Shown here: positions 21,785-34,916 of the stretch, piece by piece | How the letters are laid out: each line of letters begins with the position of its first letter | Position numbering within the stretch: the first letter of the stretch is position 1 | Source of the DNA: Eretmocerus hayati | Taxonomy: Eukaryota; Arthropoda; Insecta; Hymenoptera; Aphelinidae | Direction: 5' to 3' | Length of the DNA: 64,000 bases | Assembly (NCBI GenBank): GCA_029851415.1 | Contig: CM056741.1 | Coordinates: forward strand, 144,882,522-144,946,521 | The notes under the pieces: model-generated | Told to the model about the DNA's origin: nothing | Databases searched by the model: none | What the model saw: the letters and a program-made list of their open reading frames with translations, nothing else | Translations under genes and position numbers: made by a program

Positions 21785-23804
21785 GTGCGTTATTATTGAA
21801 TCTATGAAATCGATTATTGTAAAGTGCACACTAACTATTTTCCTCCTTATCTATGACATGTGCAATTCTTTGGATCTATGGCAACACTATGATATATATA
21901 AATACAGTTATCCCCACTTTTCACAATAAGTTTTTCTAAATTGATCTCGAATTATTTCAGTACACGTGAGAGCGGAGATGATTTAGGTGGAATGAATTGC
22001 TTTACTAACACTTTATTCACTCTCTTGCTCTTTTTGCGATTCTGATCTATCATGAGCGATCTACAACTCCAGATCAGCTCGTGGCTTTAGCTGTATAAAC
22101 TGTCCGCCTCGCTTTTCTAATAAGAAACTACATGTTATAGAGGAGCTGTCGTAGGAAATGTACAAACTTTAACGGGCTCCGCTTGTTTCCATATAACTTT
22201 CTGGAAAGAAACAGGATTTTGTTCATTGTTTCTCAAAACTGTATAACGCACGGAAGGCGCAGCTATTACAGAGATTGCTGCGTCGGTTTGCTTCTTATGC
22301 GCACTGCAGCGAGGTTTTCGAGTATTTTATTGAAAAAGTCGATTCTAAGGCAAAGAAGTCCGACAAAAGCAAGTTTCCACATTAACGAAGACTTTTGGTT
22401 ATTTCTCCTGCGGCAACAAGGAGTCATAACAACAGGTACTTACGTCATTCTTATTTTTCAAAAATTAGTTTTTTTCTCATTCATTAGAACCGGGATTGTC
22501 AATGCACGATTTTTTATCTAACGAGAGGAATCTATATATTCCACATGTTTATCTTCATGATTTTTCAATTTGATCTACAATTTTTTATTAACTTTTTGAT
22601 CAAATTTACTCACAATCCTAGAATTTGACGATTTCATTATTTTTCAGCAGAATTCTGCACGATAAACTATTGTGTACATCTCGTATGGCTGAATTTTGCT
22701 TGAGCTTTTTTATGATCTTATCGCAGAATTTTTTCGAAATGATCCACATTATCAAAGTATGTGAGAACTCAGTGCATAGATAATTTGTTTGATTTTGTCA
22801 AATAACACAATGGAAGTAAATATTGCTTGGCATAGATTTTTCGAAATTTATCGTGTATGTACGCCAAGACTTAAAGATTATATCATCGTGCAATCAACAA
22901 CAATCCTGTGTTTCTTAGCTGCCATTCTCTTATCAAAACATAAATGCATATTGTCGTTGACGTAGTTATGAATGAGGCCAATGAATTTTTTAATAATGCC
23001 TTCACATCATGCAATTTTAACATTGAAGCTGTGTTTTCCATGCTAAATATAGGTATAGCTGCAGTCCTATCATATTTTTGCATCAAAGTGAACGTCAAAA
23101 TATTTGACCGTCTGCTCGAATGTTCATTCAATGTTGTTGTTCCGAAGTCCGCTGCCTCATAGCTGAATCAATATTGGTTGAAAATCTATCATTCGCTTGC
23201 TGCACCTAACAGTCGTAAAGTGAGATTATTTTGAAACGCGGTTAATAGCACAAGGTATATTGTTGAAACACTCTGGCAAAACAACAACCCCTCATTGGAT
23301 TTATACTTCTCTGAATCCCGACCCATGCTGTTTTGAATACCGGCTCTCTGAGCCGGTGATTTATTTCAGTAATCTCCCATGAATAACGTCTTAACAATTC
23401 TGGAATCCGTAACATCATTCATACGCTGAACTGCAATCGTCAACGAGTACAACACTGTATTACTCTAAATAATTCAATTGAGATTAGAAATGTGATAATA
23501 TCCTACCAGCAAAAGTGGTGCACTTTTTAAAAGCTTCTTCAACTCTTTCTCAGAGTCATTTAGCTACATTCATGATATCCGTTTACATATATGAGGGTCT
23601 TGCTCACTTACAATTATTCTATTCATTCAATTTGCAACTTTCGAGTGGTGCACCTTGCTGCAAAACTTCTTAATTCTAACACACAATATTTTCCCTACAC
23701 CGGATGTAACCATCACTGGATGAAAGTAACTTCTAATGATAGTCTAAAAACTACCAAAAAATCGTGACATGTGTCGGCTGTTTAAACCAGACTTTGAAGA
23801 CTAA
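21785..23804. other. Intron 2, 5' part, no recognised feature
   Basis: Short open frames such as 22183-22521 have no recognisable motif. No repeat was matched within the window. Confidence 0.45.
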
Positions 23805-24111
23805 CAAGGAGAGGTCCAACCTTGTGGGTCCTGGATTTGTCCTACACTTTGTGAATCATCTTATTTTGGTGAAAAACGAAGGCATCTCAAAGGATTTAAT
23901 CCTATGGGTCTCCTGTCCCAAGATACAGCTATGGAGATTATAGCATTGGTTGTACATCTATATGTACGACTATTCAACATAGGCTTATATGGCCAATGCT
24001 AATGACCCATATGGCACTAAATTCTTTGAAATACCTTCATTTCTCACCAAAATAAGATGATTCCCAAAGTTTTGAACGAACCCAGGACCTGCAAGGTTGG
24101 ACCTCTCCTTG
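23805..24111. mobile_element. Tourist-like palindromic MITE (copy 4)
   Basis: Ends CAAGGAGAGGTCCAACCTTG and its complement CAAGGTTGGACCTCTCCTTG. It is flanked by TAA at 23802-23804 and TGA at 24112-24114, a lightly decayed 3-bp duplication. It is the same subtype as 2588-2916. Confidence 0.8.
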
Positions 24112-24539
24112 TGAGAAATATTTGGAAACGTTGGAACATTGGTAGACTATGATCATCTATGATCATAGTGCTCTAACGTTTGATGACGTATTACCTGAAC
24201 GCACGTGAACTTTTACCAGTTTAAAAGTAGTTCTGCCCGACAGTTTACCCGACTTCCTTTCAAAATTTTCCAATAATTTGATATACTAAAATCGAAGGTG
24301 AAGCTGTTTCGAAAAGAAGAAATTAATAGTTCTTTATAATCGTTTCATCTTCTTCCATTCAAGCATTTCCAACATTACACAAAGCTTCTTGAGTGATGCA
24401 AAACCGTGCAATCAAAATTATTTTCAATCTCTTACAAATCCTCTATCAGCTATCTCTTATACATCCATATCTTCGATTTTGATACCGTAAACTGGAAACT
24501 TTGATGGTGAATAGGCGAATTTCTTACTATACCTACCCA

Positions 24540-25070
24540 GGTAAAACATAAGAGTCTATGAATATATATGATCATGGAATCCATAGATTCCAAGGTCATC
24601 TATGATCACATATAAAATCAGTTCAAAAATGTGTTATCTTCAGTCCGAAAATACGTGGTTTACTGATTCGCAGCTGTTGGAACATCAATACTTCACGGTA
24701 TTGATCAAAGGTCCCCCAGAAAAATCTTTCCCGAAGTCATTCTCAGGTTTTGAACATTTGAAGCACTAAAGAGAAGAAAATGCACATTAAATATCATTTT
24801 TCTTCAAGAATGTCATTTTTTTGAAACTTGAGACCGACTTCCGAAAAGATTCTTTCTCGGAAGTATATGACCAGTATCGTGATGTATCGATGTTAGAACA
24901 GATTTACATCAATGTGTCATAACTTTCCGGAATAAAAAAATGTTTGAAGTGGTTTTGTGTATGATTATGTATGACCATGGGATTCGAGGATCCCAAGATC
25001 ATACATGCTCATAGAATCGGAGGATCCCATGATCATATATGTTGATAGAATCGTATGTTCTCATAGGTTG
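24540..25070. mobile_element. MITE, copy B of the ~500-bp family
   Basis: Same order of landmarks as 2085-2584: AGAAAAATCTTTCCC, TTTTGAACATTTGAAGCAC, GAGACCGACTTCC, AGTATCGTGATG, and palindromic TGATCATA words at both ends. The two copies lie in the same orientation and have diverged clearly, so both are old. Confidence 0.7.
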
Positions 25071-26464
25071 ATGTACCTTAGGTCATCCAACGCATATTGA
25101 CGCCTTCTTCAAAATGTTGTGCTCAGAATTCAACTTCACCCATTTGCATCCTCGAGAATAGTAAAAAACAGGTTGGCCAAAGTGACCCCGCATCCGAAAT
25201 ATTCTGGAAGTGGAGTTTATAAGCTTTGAAATGAGCTTTCAAGCGTCGCTTTGGGTGGTATAACATTGTGCATTAAATCGAATTCAGCAAGAAGGTTTTG
25301 TAGAGAAATTATCGCTCATTTTTTGTTCGAATTACTATTGGAGCAGTAAGTGACTGTGCGAGTCCAGAAATCACCATGAATTTATTCTGAACGCGATCAT
25401 ATACAGAGGTCCCAAAGTTAGTTTCTTCTTGTAAAACTCGGTAACGGTTGAGATTCACAAAACTCCAGAAACACGTGTCTCTTCATATTGAGAGAAAACT
25501 CTGATGATGACCTTCGTTTTAACCTTGGGATTCTTTTTCCAGGGAAAATAGAAGTCAATTCGATTTTTCCAACAAAAACATCCACGCTTGACCTTCTGTT
25601 CTAAGATCATGTGAAGAGTGATTGAACTTCTGCGTGTAACATCCTTTAGTCCCTTTCAACTCTGGCAAGATGAGTGGAGGCCAATTCCAGTGAACGGTAA
25701 TCTACGTAGCTTTTAGAGAAATCGTTTTTCATACATTGATGGTTCCACGATCATTCATAGTCCTTGAGAATTCGAGGCCAAAAGTAGGTCTTATTGGTTA
25801 AAAAATCGAGTTGGCCTTGAAGTAACTTTGAGAGTGACTTCCAGAGTCATACCCAAGTCACGACGATTTGTCATGCTGATTATGAACAACATTTATTCCG
25901 AACATCTTTCTACAGAACTCTTTCTCTTGGTACTATGGATTCCACCATCCTCCTAGCTGACCTTCGGATGTCTCACGAGGGTTGAGTCAGATCGAAGAAT
26001 GATTCCTACGAAATGTCATAAAGTTTTTATCTGCTAAAAACTCACCTCTATTCAGGATTCAAGATCAAAGATTGTTTCGTGTCTCACAAAAATTGAATGA
26101 GTCTCCAAATGACCTTGGAAATGACCCTTACGGTTCAAACCAAGATCACCGTCGTGCGCCCCTCTCAAAATGGGGAGACACGTGGGGGGAGGCGTCGATG
26201 TACTATTCCCAACTCGACTGTTTTCAAGATTCAAATGGATTTTGGGACAACCTGTATGATCATAGTAGCCTATTTTTACATGTGTGTTGGGAACGACTTC
26301 CTAATGATGCAGCCATCGAAGAATATTGATGAATTTTTTTCTGCTCGCACTAAAGAACTATTGCAAGATATGAACGTACCGAGATTGCAACTGAAACGTG
26401 GGATTTGTGACTTTTGTTTCACTCGAGTGATAGATTAGAGTCGTAATCAAAATTAACACCTGCT
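25071..26464. other. Intron 2, no recognised feature
   Basis: Open frames at 26072-26438 overlap each other and show no domain. Treated as non-coding. Confidence 0.4.
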
Positions 26465-26631
26465 TACTCGGGAACAAAGTGAACTGGTATGGGTTGACGG
26501 CGAGAGACTGGTACGAGATGTTCTGTGTCATTCGCACTCATAGGTTATGGTGCGAGTGCAAGTGAGACGACAGATCTCGAACAGTACTATCAGACCGTGC
26601 CCTCATTGCAGTTCACTTTGTTCCCAGAGTA
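26465..26631. mobile_element. 167-bp hairpin MITE
   Basis: TACTCGGGAACAAAGTGAACT at the left is complemented by AGTTCACTTTGTTCCCAGAGTA at the right. The middle (AGATGTTCT.. and ..AGATCTCGAACA) also pairs partly. Non-coding. Confidence 0.7.
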
Positions 26632-26964
26632 TTATAACCCAGGGTTCCGTGATATTCTAAGAAGTACATCAACTTGATTCCAATTTCCTCCTGTGGTTCT
26701 TCACTATAGCGTAGAACTCAAAATAGTCACAACTTTACATTTCGAGCGGGACCGTGGTCTACCTCAGATCCTAGATAAACACAAGACACTGCCACTGTTG
26801 AGTGTTATCATTATTATCACTGCTGATCAGAATTCCTGCATTTTGGTCAAGGATCTCTGCCTAGTTCATGCTTTTGTGATGTCTTTAATCAGTCTTCATC
26901 GATTGAGTGGGATTCATTGATGGTGGTGGAACATCATAAGATTCAAGAAATTTTACACAATTCA

Positions 26965-27217
26965 CAAGGGGAGGACCAGTCCGGATCACCAATCTGTGCA
27001 AATTTTTTTTCACGGTTTTGGACTACCTAGAATATGAAGAATCCAGAGGCACTGATATCATCATTGTTCATGGCAATGCTAATGTTTTAGGATATAACTC
27101 TGCGGACAGGGGACCCATTTGACGGAGTTACTCTGGGTTCTTCGTATAATGGGTGATACAAAACTGTAAAAAAAATTTGGACAAGCTTGGTGATCCAGAT
27201 GCCTGATCCTCCCCTTG
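26965..27217. mobile_element. Tourist-like palindromic MITE (diverged copy 5)
   Basis: Ends CAAGGGGAGGACCAG and CTGATCCTCCCCTTG, with the family's inner words CTACCTAGAATATGAAGAAT and GACGGAGTTACTCTGG. Flanks TCA and CTA show a decayed duplication. Confidence 0.7.
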
Positions 27218-29216
27218 CTAGTTTGGGTCAATTATAATCAAACTCTAGTCGCGGCTATCTAAATTTTAACTTTCAAAAATTGAGGAGTCCAAGTGAGATT
27301 ACAAGTAATATACATTTTCGGTGCCAGGGAGTCTTTGATGTTCCACTGCTAGTCAACTCGGAATAATCAGTAGTGTGATCACATTTGGATGGACGGCAGC
27401 GATGAATTTAGTCATGCAGACAAATTACGTCATTTTGTTTAGTTCATTTTGTGCAACAAAGTTACGAATGGATTATCTTTTTATACAATATCACACCACC
27501 TATACATTTATGGTCTCGACGCACAAACTTTCTTTTCTATTTGTCACTGCACAAACACATTTGTGCTCTTGCTGTTATTTATTCATGCTTATACAATGAG
27601 CACATATTATCTAACTTACTTGGAGAAGTGCAATTATTTCTTTGTGAGTGTGAATGCATAGTTTAAAAATTGAGAAATTACCTGTGTACCGAATTGTTTA
27701 CTCTAAGCACAATTTGATTGTTTTTATTAACAAGCTTTTCGTTCTGCTGGAATCAGGGATAAATTTTGTATCTAGACTACTGAAAAATTGCATTTTGAAT
27801 GAAATTATATGCATCAAGCTTGCTAGAAACGTGGCTCGGTCTAAAACAGTGTGGATGCAACATTTTAAGGTGTGAACATCTGTATGAAATGATGAAGAGT
27901 TGACGATGCCATTTGTGAATTTGTCAACGCGCCATTTCGCGCCTTCCCGCGCGAGATGCGCTCGAATCTCTGATGACACAGCTCATCCATCGGATCTCAA
28001 TTCAGCACGGATGAGCGAGTCCTCGCCAAAGTTTAATAGTGGAATCGAAAAAAGAGGAGAGAAGAAGAACCGGAGTCTGGAATAGGAAAGTTTGCCCACA
28101 GAATTTGGGAATCGCAAAGTGTGCAGCTTTGCGGATATCTCTGCACTTTATTACCCATCGGCCGCAAGCGCTAAAAAGTGCCTTCTCAAACATTTTCGTG
28201 AGCCTCGGCCAGATTTGCACTCTAGGCATAAAAGAAGTGACACCGAGGCATAAAAATTAAACGCAAAGCAAGGCAAACTGTATCTTCCACTTTCTTCTAT
28301 TCCGTTGTCTGCATTGGCGGACATGCTGCGTGAGTTGTGTTCATTAGCCGGTTTCTGCATAGCTATGAGGCTCTAGTGCTTCGTGACTGTTCTCATAAAT
28401 TTTAAAAGCTTTGTGCCAAGACATGGTCGCAGTAAAGAGCTTTCACCGTACTGATTATGTTTTTTGCCTATGAAGTTTATTTTCTTTATATGCTTCATAA
28501 GTGAGTTCTGATTTTTGGCAAAACTACAATAATGGCAATCGTCACATTTCCACGCTTCCATCAGGTGTCATTTTATAAAATTCACCAAATGAAGGTACAT
28601 AATCCGCCTCAATGTGAGTATTAAATTTGAATTAAGTCGATTCTGGAGGCGTCAAACGAGTTTTCTGGCTCTAATTGATATCCGCGACGGAAATCCGACT
28701 AGATCTCTCTACCTCATGCTCAAATCCAATATGTTTCAATGAATATCCGAGGAAGTGAAAGATCGTACCGTGAGCGAGGCGCGTTAATGCCCAGTAGGTC
28801 TTGAAAACAGAGGCATCAAAGTCTACAGAGTGATGGATTGCTTCGGATAGCAGAGCGAATATGCAAACTAGTCGGGGCAGCGCAGCAAGGAATCAACGTC
28901 GACGGCGTGCAAAGAATTTCCTCTATACCATACTGCAGTTGAATTCGATCGAAGCAAAACCTATACACTCTCGACTCTTTTCAGATTTTTCTTCATCGCG
29001 ACTGATAAATTTTCATGAGATTCACCAATAAGGCAGCTGCGAAATGCAATTTATTGCCTCAAAAGGAATTCAAAATGATCAACGAGAAGATTTCTCCGTT
29101 GTCGATTGGTCCAAAGTGTCGATCAGATGGAACACCAAAAATTCTTAAAACCGACCTAAGATTGATGCTGGAACTTTAATTGTAAAATTTGGAATGATTC
29201 GATCAGTGTCTGTATT
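27218..29216. other. Intron 2, no recognised feature
   Basis: Open frames between 27375 and 28561 overlap on both strands and have no recognisable motif. The GC-richer patch at 27900-28250 is not assigned. Confidence 0.4.
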
Positions 29217-29313
29217 CATATGTCGTCAACCCCGAAGAAGACAGAATTTTTCATCGTTCTCCCCATGTATTTTCAAATTGGGCCGTGTTCTTCGTCAGGG
29301 TCGACGACATATG
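29217..29313. repeat. 97-bp hairpin
   Basis: CATATGTCGTCAACCCCGAAG pairs with CTTCGTCAGGGTCGACGACATATG apart from a few mismatches. Probably a small MITE or decayed foldback. Confidence 0.6.
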
Positions 29314-31430
29314 ATATCATTGGGACACTGCTTGAGATTTTCCGTTTTCTCCACGGATGAATAAATCTTCAAAACTGCACCTAACTTACATTTTTGCTCT
29401 CGTCTTTCATTCCAATGACCCACAGTCGCATTCTGTTAGAGACTCTCATTACGACTGAAAGATTGACATTTTCTTGTGGATTTTACGAATGTTCTTTCAA
29501 CTTTACTCTACAATTCGATCAATTATGCCGGCTTCTTTGAGAACTGCGATTTAATGACCTTCATTTTCTAAAGTCACGGAACCTTGACCCTTCTTCAGAG
29601 AAAATAGGACCACTACTGTGCGAGCATTATATGGACAAAGACTGGTTTTTAGAAGAATACCATGAGCAGATGCGGATTTGTGGCACTATTGTAAAAAAAA
29701 ATCAGAACTGTGACAGTTAATAATCACCGACTTGAATTACTTCCATTAGTAGGAAATCACCATTGCCCATAAAAACATTTCCCATTTAAATTTGCCTACC
29801 ACGAGCTGATGGTTGAGTAAATTCATACAGTTTTACGTACCGTCATAGCCATCCTATCCCGTCGATTGCATTTTTGATTTTATCATCGAAGCGAGACCAG
29901 TCCTCGCGCGTACAAGTTTCAAACTTTCGGGCTTTGGATACGGAACGTCACAAGCAAAGTGGAAAAGTTTCGGCTACCCGCACAAAAAATTATCGGAAAT
30001 CTATAGCACTATTAGAATCGATTTCCATCCACATATTTGTTTACGGAAGCGTTGAAGTGTTAAGCACTAAAGTCAAGCTTGAATGTTTGACGCCTCGGTC
30101 AAAGGGAGGGTATCAAACGCTGACAATGTAAAAGCAAGTTCCGTCAGTGACACGCTAACCCAATCGATTTAGTCTATAAATACCTGCTCATCGCTGCTAT
30201 GCATACTTGATGCGCTGATAAATCACGGTGAAGCGATGCCAAGATTCATTTGCATTCCATGGAAACGCAATGGCCTTGTAGTACAGAAAATCAATGAATT
30301 TTTGATGATGCAAATTTTTGAAAGTAGTTTATTCAAATATAAGGTGATGATTTCTTGCCACCAGTGAACTTTGGAAATCGTTAAATTATAGTTGCTTAAA
30401 GCGCTTGTGTCATCGAAATTTTTTTTTTTGAAAAAGTCATTTGCTGACTTTACCTCAACAAAGTGTCAGTGTGGGTGGGAAAAGGCATCTTGATGAGAGA
30501 TAGAAAGCGACTTGCGGGAGTAAACTCAGCTCTAACATTTTTTAAAGGACCATATTTTGATCAAATATTGAATAGATCGGGAGAATTTTTTTCCTTTGCT
30601 CTCCATACCACTCATGAAGAACCTCGAGCTATTTACGTGAGAGTAAACTCCCACAAGAGTGATGAAACTCTGAGTTTATCACGTCACTAAGCTTTTCCTA
30701 CGTCAAGTGCTTTCATGTGATACAATGAAGAAGCAAGGTTGAGATCACGAGAAGAAATATGAGTGAATTCCCAAAGTACAAAGTGAATTTTAATATCTTG
30801 GAAAAATTGACTAGAGAAACGTGAAATGGCTCACAGCAATATATAAAAGTATATCGGGAAAATACCTATAATGAGTTGGGCGTAGTTGTATTTCAAATAC
30901 CACGTCTCATTTTGTAGATTTGTGTATTCATTTTCAGATTTTGGCTAGAAAACATTGTGCCCACCCAGTAGTTTATGGGTAGTATCAAAACTACAACGGG
31001 AGCATTTTGTAACAAACATCATCTTTTTTTGTTTTTATTCTTTTTGATCTTTGATTTCAGAAAACTTTATAGTTTTGATCCATGTAGCCGATGGGTTAGA
31101 AAAAATGATGATGAATTTCTTAATCCAACTGCACTTGGAAATCAAAACAATGAGAATCTACTTCAAGGCCAATTGTTCATACTGAAACACACTGCAACTG
31201 TAGATTTTCTTTCATTTTCCCCACTAACATACACTTCATGCTCCATCAGGTTTACTTTGCGGAGAAGAAAAGGGCAGAGTTTCACGGAGATTCGAGCGCA
31301 TACTTATAAAATGGAGTAATCAAAGAAGAAATCAAAGAAAGAAAAAGAGTCTGACTTGATGAGTGAGAAAGAATGAGTGTGTAAAAAAAATATGTGCGTA
31401 GAAATGGAATCACAATGTGAAGGTGGTTAG
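29314..31430. other. Intron 2, 3' part
   Basis: No repeat or extra exon recognised. It ends at one of two candidate acceptors, AG at 31429-31430 or AG at 31435-31436. Both keep the reading frame. Confidence 0.45.
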
Positions 31431-31576
31431 TTACAGGGTGGTGGCGGTGGTCGCGGGTAACAGCGAGGCGGTCACCCTGAGCAATTTGCGCGCCGACACG
31501 CAATACCAGCTCGTCGTCACTGCCGTCAAGAGCGGCAAAAAGCTTCGAAGTCGGCCAATTGTCTTCCGTACACTTG
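31431..31576 (+). CDS. FN3 membrane protein, coding exon 3 (C-terminal half of FN3 domain)
   Basis: The exon gives residues 64-112 and one base of codon 113. YRVVAVVAGNSEAVTLSNL supplies the middle strands. L83..DTQY89 is the conserved FN3 tyrosine corner. Residues 90-111 end in RPIVFRT, a typical last strand. The start at 31431 makes Ser64 and keeps Tyr65. The alternative start at 31437 would drop two residues. The donor GTAATT is at 31577-31582. A 4.0 kb intron follows. Confidence 0.87.
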
Positions 31577-32600
31577 GTAATTATTATCTATCATTGATTT
31601 CACCCTAAAATCTCAACATCATACCAGAGTATCTTTCGATTGACCCCACAACATTCATTTTTCCCGTTTCATTGTTTTTGCATGTCATCTACAATAATTG
31701 CAATTACTGTAAATTCAGCTTCGGAAAGGTAATTAGTTGCTGCGTCACTGATCTTTACGATGGTGTGAACGAGTGATACTATTGGGAAGTGACATCCATT
31801 TTAAATTCTGGGGGCATGCAATAGTTCACGACTTGCCGCAGATGGCGCTGTCTAGTAACAAGCCCGTGTTAATCTCGGGGCATGCGGCCGCCATGTTTGA
31901 CCTTGATGTCACATCCCAATTGGTCTCGCATAATATCATGTTTGTCAGGATGAATTCCGTCATCAAATATGTCCTCAAATACGTTATCAGAGCTAGACTA
32001 AGCCAAAACTACTGATGGTTCAGAGCAATAATCTTGCCATTATCGATTCCAACTCTAAGTTGTAAGAGTTTTGAATGACATCATGCTTATAAGTTCAAAA
32101 TTGCAAGATTGATTTTACCGGAAAGGTCATTCATTTTTGCGAGAACCCATCATGTGACAGTTAAGGATTCCGAACCTTTGTGGAAGCTTTTTATGGAATA
32201 TGCTTAGTTCGGCTGTGGTGTATAAGCAAGATTTTCCTTGACACGATGCTAATCACTCATAGAGGCTCACAACTTCATAAAATTTTCTCGGGTGTTATCA
32301 TCAAGATGTAAAGTTTTCCCAGTCTGGCAGTGTCCACAATTCCATGAAATTTTCTTGGAGGCTCTCATCGGATTTTAGAATCTTACCAGTCTAGTAGTCC
32401 TGAAATATTCGAGAAAAATAATCCCTCGAATCCAAGAGAAAAGGTCCATCTGAGATTCTAATTCGAGGGAGATTCTTGCCCTTCAAAGAATATTGAAAGT
32501 TAGTGACACATGAAGCACTCTCAACTGGAGACCTAAGACGAGCGTTTTGCTTACAAAACTGACAAGCCATCTAGATTATTCATAACCGCGGGCTCAATAG
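31577..32600. other. Intron 3, 5' part, no recognised feature
   Basis: AT-rich. A small inverted pair near 32420-32470 (ATCCCTCGAAT and ATTCGAGGGA) is the only structure noticed. Confidence 0.4.
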
Positions 32601-33420
32601 GTAATGCACTTCACTCTATTTCCTGGAGCTGCTTATGAAAACTTTTCACCGGGCGATATCATCGCGCGCGCGCACGTCAATCTCTCAGCGCACACGATAT
32701 ACCCTCGGGATCTCGCCAACTCCACACAAACACATACATACAGAGTCAGTTATATTCAAGCAGATTGTGTATACCCAGCGCAAGCTCCGAGGCAAGAGCC
32801 GGTATACGCGGCGTAAATAATAACGAGCGAGCTTCACTCGGGACGTTCTCCGCTCTCTCTCTCAGTTCTCTGATCTCCAACTCTTGGCTCTGCAAGCTCT
32901 GGATCTTTCAAGCATCACGAAACGTCTTGGGTCACAGAAAAGAGGCTCTGGCAGAACATCAGAGCTTGCGGAGGGCAACTACGACGACAACGACGACGAC
33001 TACCTGTACATATACACCACGACGCAATCGAGTTACGCCACGCGATTGTGAGACGGAGCAAACTCGGTTATTCGCCACGACGGGAAGATGCCACCACACC
33101 GCGGACCCGCCGGAGATTTTGCTCTTTACCAAGACTCCGTGTATAGATATACACATGTATATTTATACAGGTATGAGCTGCAAGCTGGCACTGCAGGGCG
33201 AGACCGTAATAGAGTCGCGTTTTCTCTGTCTCTGTCTTGGTTGGCCCAGCACCAGCCCGCGGTAAAATAGCTATAGAGCTGAATAACGTCAAAGCCCCAC
33301 GAAAATACCCAAGACGCTCGGCTAACTTTGTAATCAGCTTGCTCGGGTTAAATATGTAAAGTTGACGGATGCATGCTCGTGGGTCGCGCCCCGGGCCCTC
33401 GAAGCCCGTTTGCATTTGCG
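32601..33420. other. GC-rich intronic island, possible regulatory region
   Basis: Base composition is clearly richer in CG and more complex than the surrounding intron. There are CT-rich runs (CTCCGCTCTCTCTCTCAG) and an ACGACG microsatellite near 32982-33002. Open frames here reach 166 codons on both strands, as expected of GC-rich DNA, and show no domain. An internal promoter, enhancer or unrecognised non-coding exon is possible. Confidence 0.25.
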
Positions 33421-33509
33421 GTCAGAAAGTGCCTCCGAGCTTTGCTTGTTGCGCTTGGTGCATTTCGTGCATAAGTACTCTGGCATTTACGATATGTTCA
33501 AAAAAGTAC

Positions 33510-34265
33510 CAACCCCCGCCCCATATCTCCCCGGGAATACGTCTAACGAAAAAATTTTGAATACAAAAATTGTTGGATATCACAAGCGGATTCATATATA
33601 AGCCCCTCAAATTACCTCCAAATACCCCAAATTTGCCCCATTGAGTCCAACTGTGAATTTTCAGAAAGAAACCCCCATTTTTGACCTCAAACTCTGAAAG
33701 GGTAAACAATTCTACTTTCAGATGAGTTCTCTGACATTGGTCAAGGTGACCTCCTCCTCCTTGAGGAATCTGAGGTCGAAAATGGGGGTTTTTATTTGAA
33801 AATTCACAGTTGGACTCACTGGGGAAAATGAAGGGGGATTTGGGGGGTTCATCTGAATCCTCATTCAATATCCCACATTTTTGACTACCAATATTTTGTC
33901 ACTAGACGTAACCCATGAAGATATGTGGGAGAGGGGGGGAGTTTAGTTCTCAGCTCTTACATGATATCCAACAACATTTGTATCCAACGCGTGTTCAGAG
34001 TGTCATCCTTGGGAGGTATTTCGTGGGTTATTGTGACCCCTCATTCACTCCTAGAGATCACCTCAACCAACGTCTTGAACATCTACCAAGACGTAAAATT
34101 TCCCGCTCTTTCAGAATCTGAGGTAGAAAATGGGGGTTTCCATTTACAAATTCAAAAACGGCCTCCATGAAGCGAATCGGGGGATGGGGGGAGGCTCATA
34201 CGAATCCTCATTTGATAACCAACAACTTTTGTATTCAACATTTTTTCGCTAGACGTAACCCTGGG
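33510..34265. mobile_element. Foldback element with a second partial copy
   Basis: The arms 33510-33700 and about 33760-33945 are complementary (CGTCTAACGAAAAAATTTTG against TTTTGTCACTAGACG; CCCCATTTTTGACCTCA against TGAGGTCGAAAATGGGG). The right arm pattern is repeated at 33946-34265 (GAGGTAGAAAATGGGGGTTT, then TTTTTTCGCTAGACGTAACC). Non-coding and probably non-autonomous. Confidence 0.65.
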
Positions 34266-34740
34266 GAGACTCCGATTTATCGGCTTAAATTCATATGATT
34301 TCGTTATAAGTACCCCTGATGAATGGAAAACAACTAACCTTGAGTTCGTAAAGTATCTTTTATCAAGAATTCAAATAACTAATGATGATTAACATTCAGA
34401 ATACGATGACAGGGTGACAATGACGTGAATGTGCATGAGTCCACTTAACGGTATAGACATACAATATCCAAGAATTCGCATTTTGTCATAAGTTTAAAGA
34501 ACCGCAAGATGAGAATGAACGAATACACACGATGGAAAATGAAAAATCGTAACTGAGAAATTTCAATGTTGCTTCAGAGTTTACAAGGCCGCACTCGTCA
34601 TGAAATGTCACTTTTTTGTATTCAATCTAACCATATTGCTCACTAGAATCGTACTGCATGTGTATTCGCACTGATACTCGTGTTTACCACGAGTCTCAAG
34701 ATCCCGAACTCAGAATCGTAGGGCGTTCACATCGATTTGC

Positions 34741-34914
34741 TCGGTATAGCCGGTGCCAAAATCAAATTTTGACAGAATTTTTGCTCGTTATAACCGGATC
34801 GTTATAGCCGGACCTGTTTGCACATACATTATGGCGGCCAACCAAATCTTCCAAATTTGCTCGTTATAACCTGATTCTCGTTATAACCGGACTCGTTATA
34901 ACCGGATTTTACTG
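34741..34914. mobile_element. Fragment of a pogo/Tigger-like element
   Basis: The right end ACCGGATTTTACTG abuts a TA. Four or more CTCGTTATAACCGGA-type words repeat through the fragment, a pattern of subterminal repeats in pogo-like transposons. The matching left end (CAGTAAAATC) is missing. Confidence 0.6.
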
Positions 34915-34916
34915 TA

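Noticed and set aside
32765..33265. 166-codon + frame in the GC-rich island
   Set aside because: Long frames on both strands are expected in GC-rich DNA. A threonine run comes from an ACG microsatellite.
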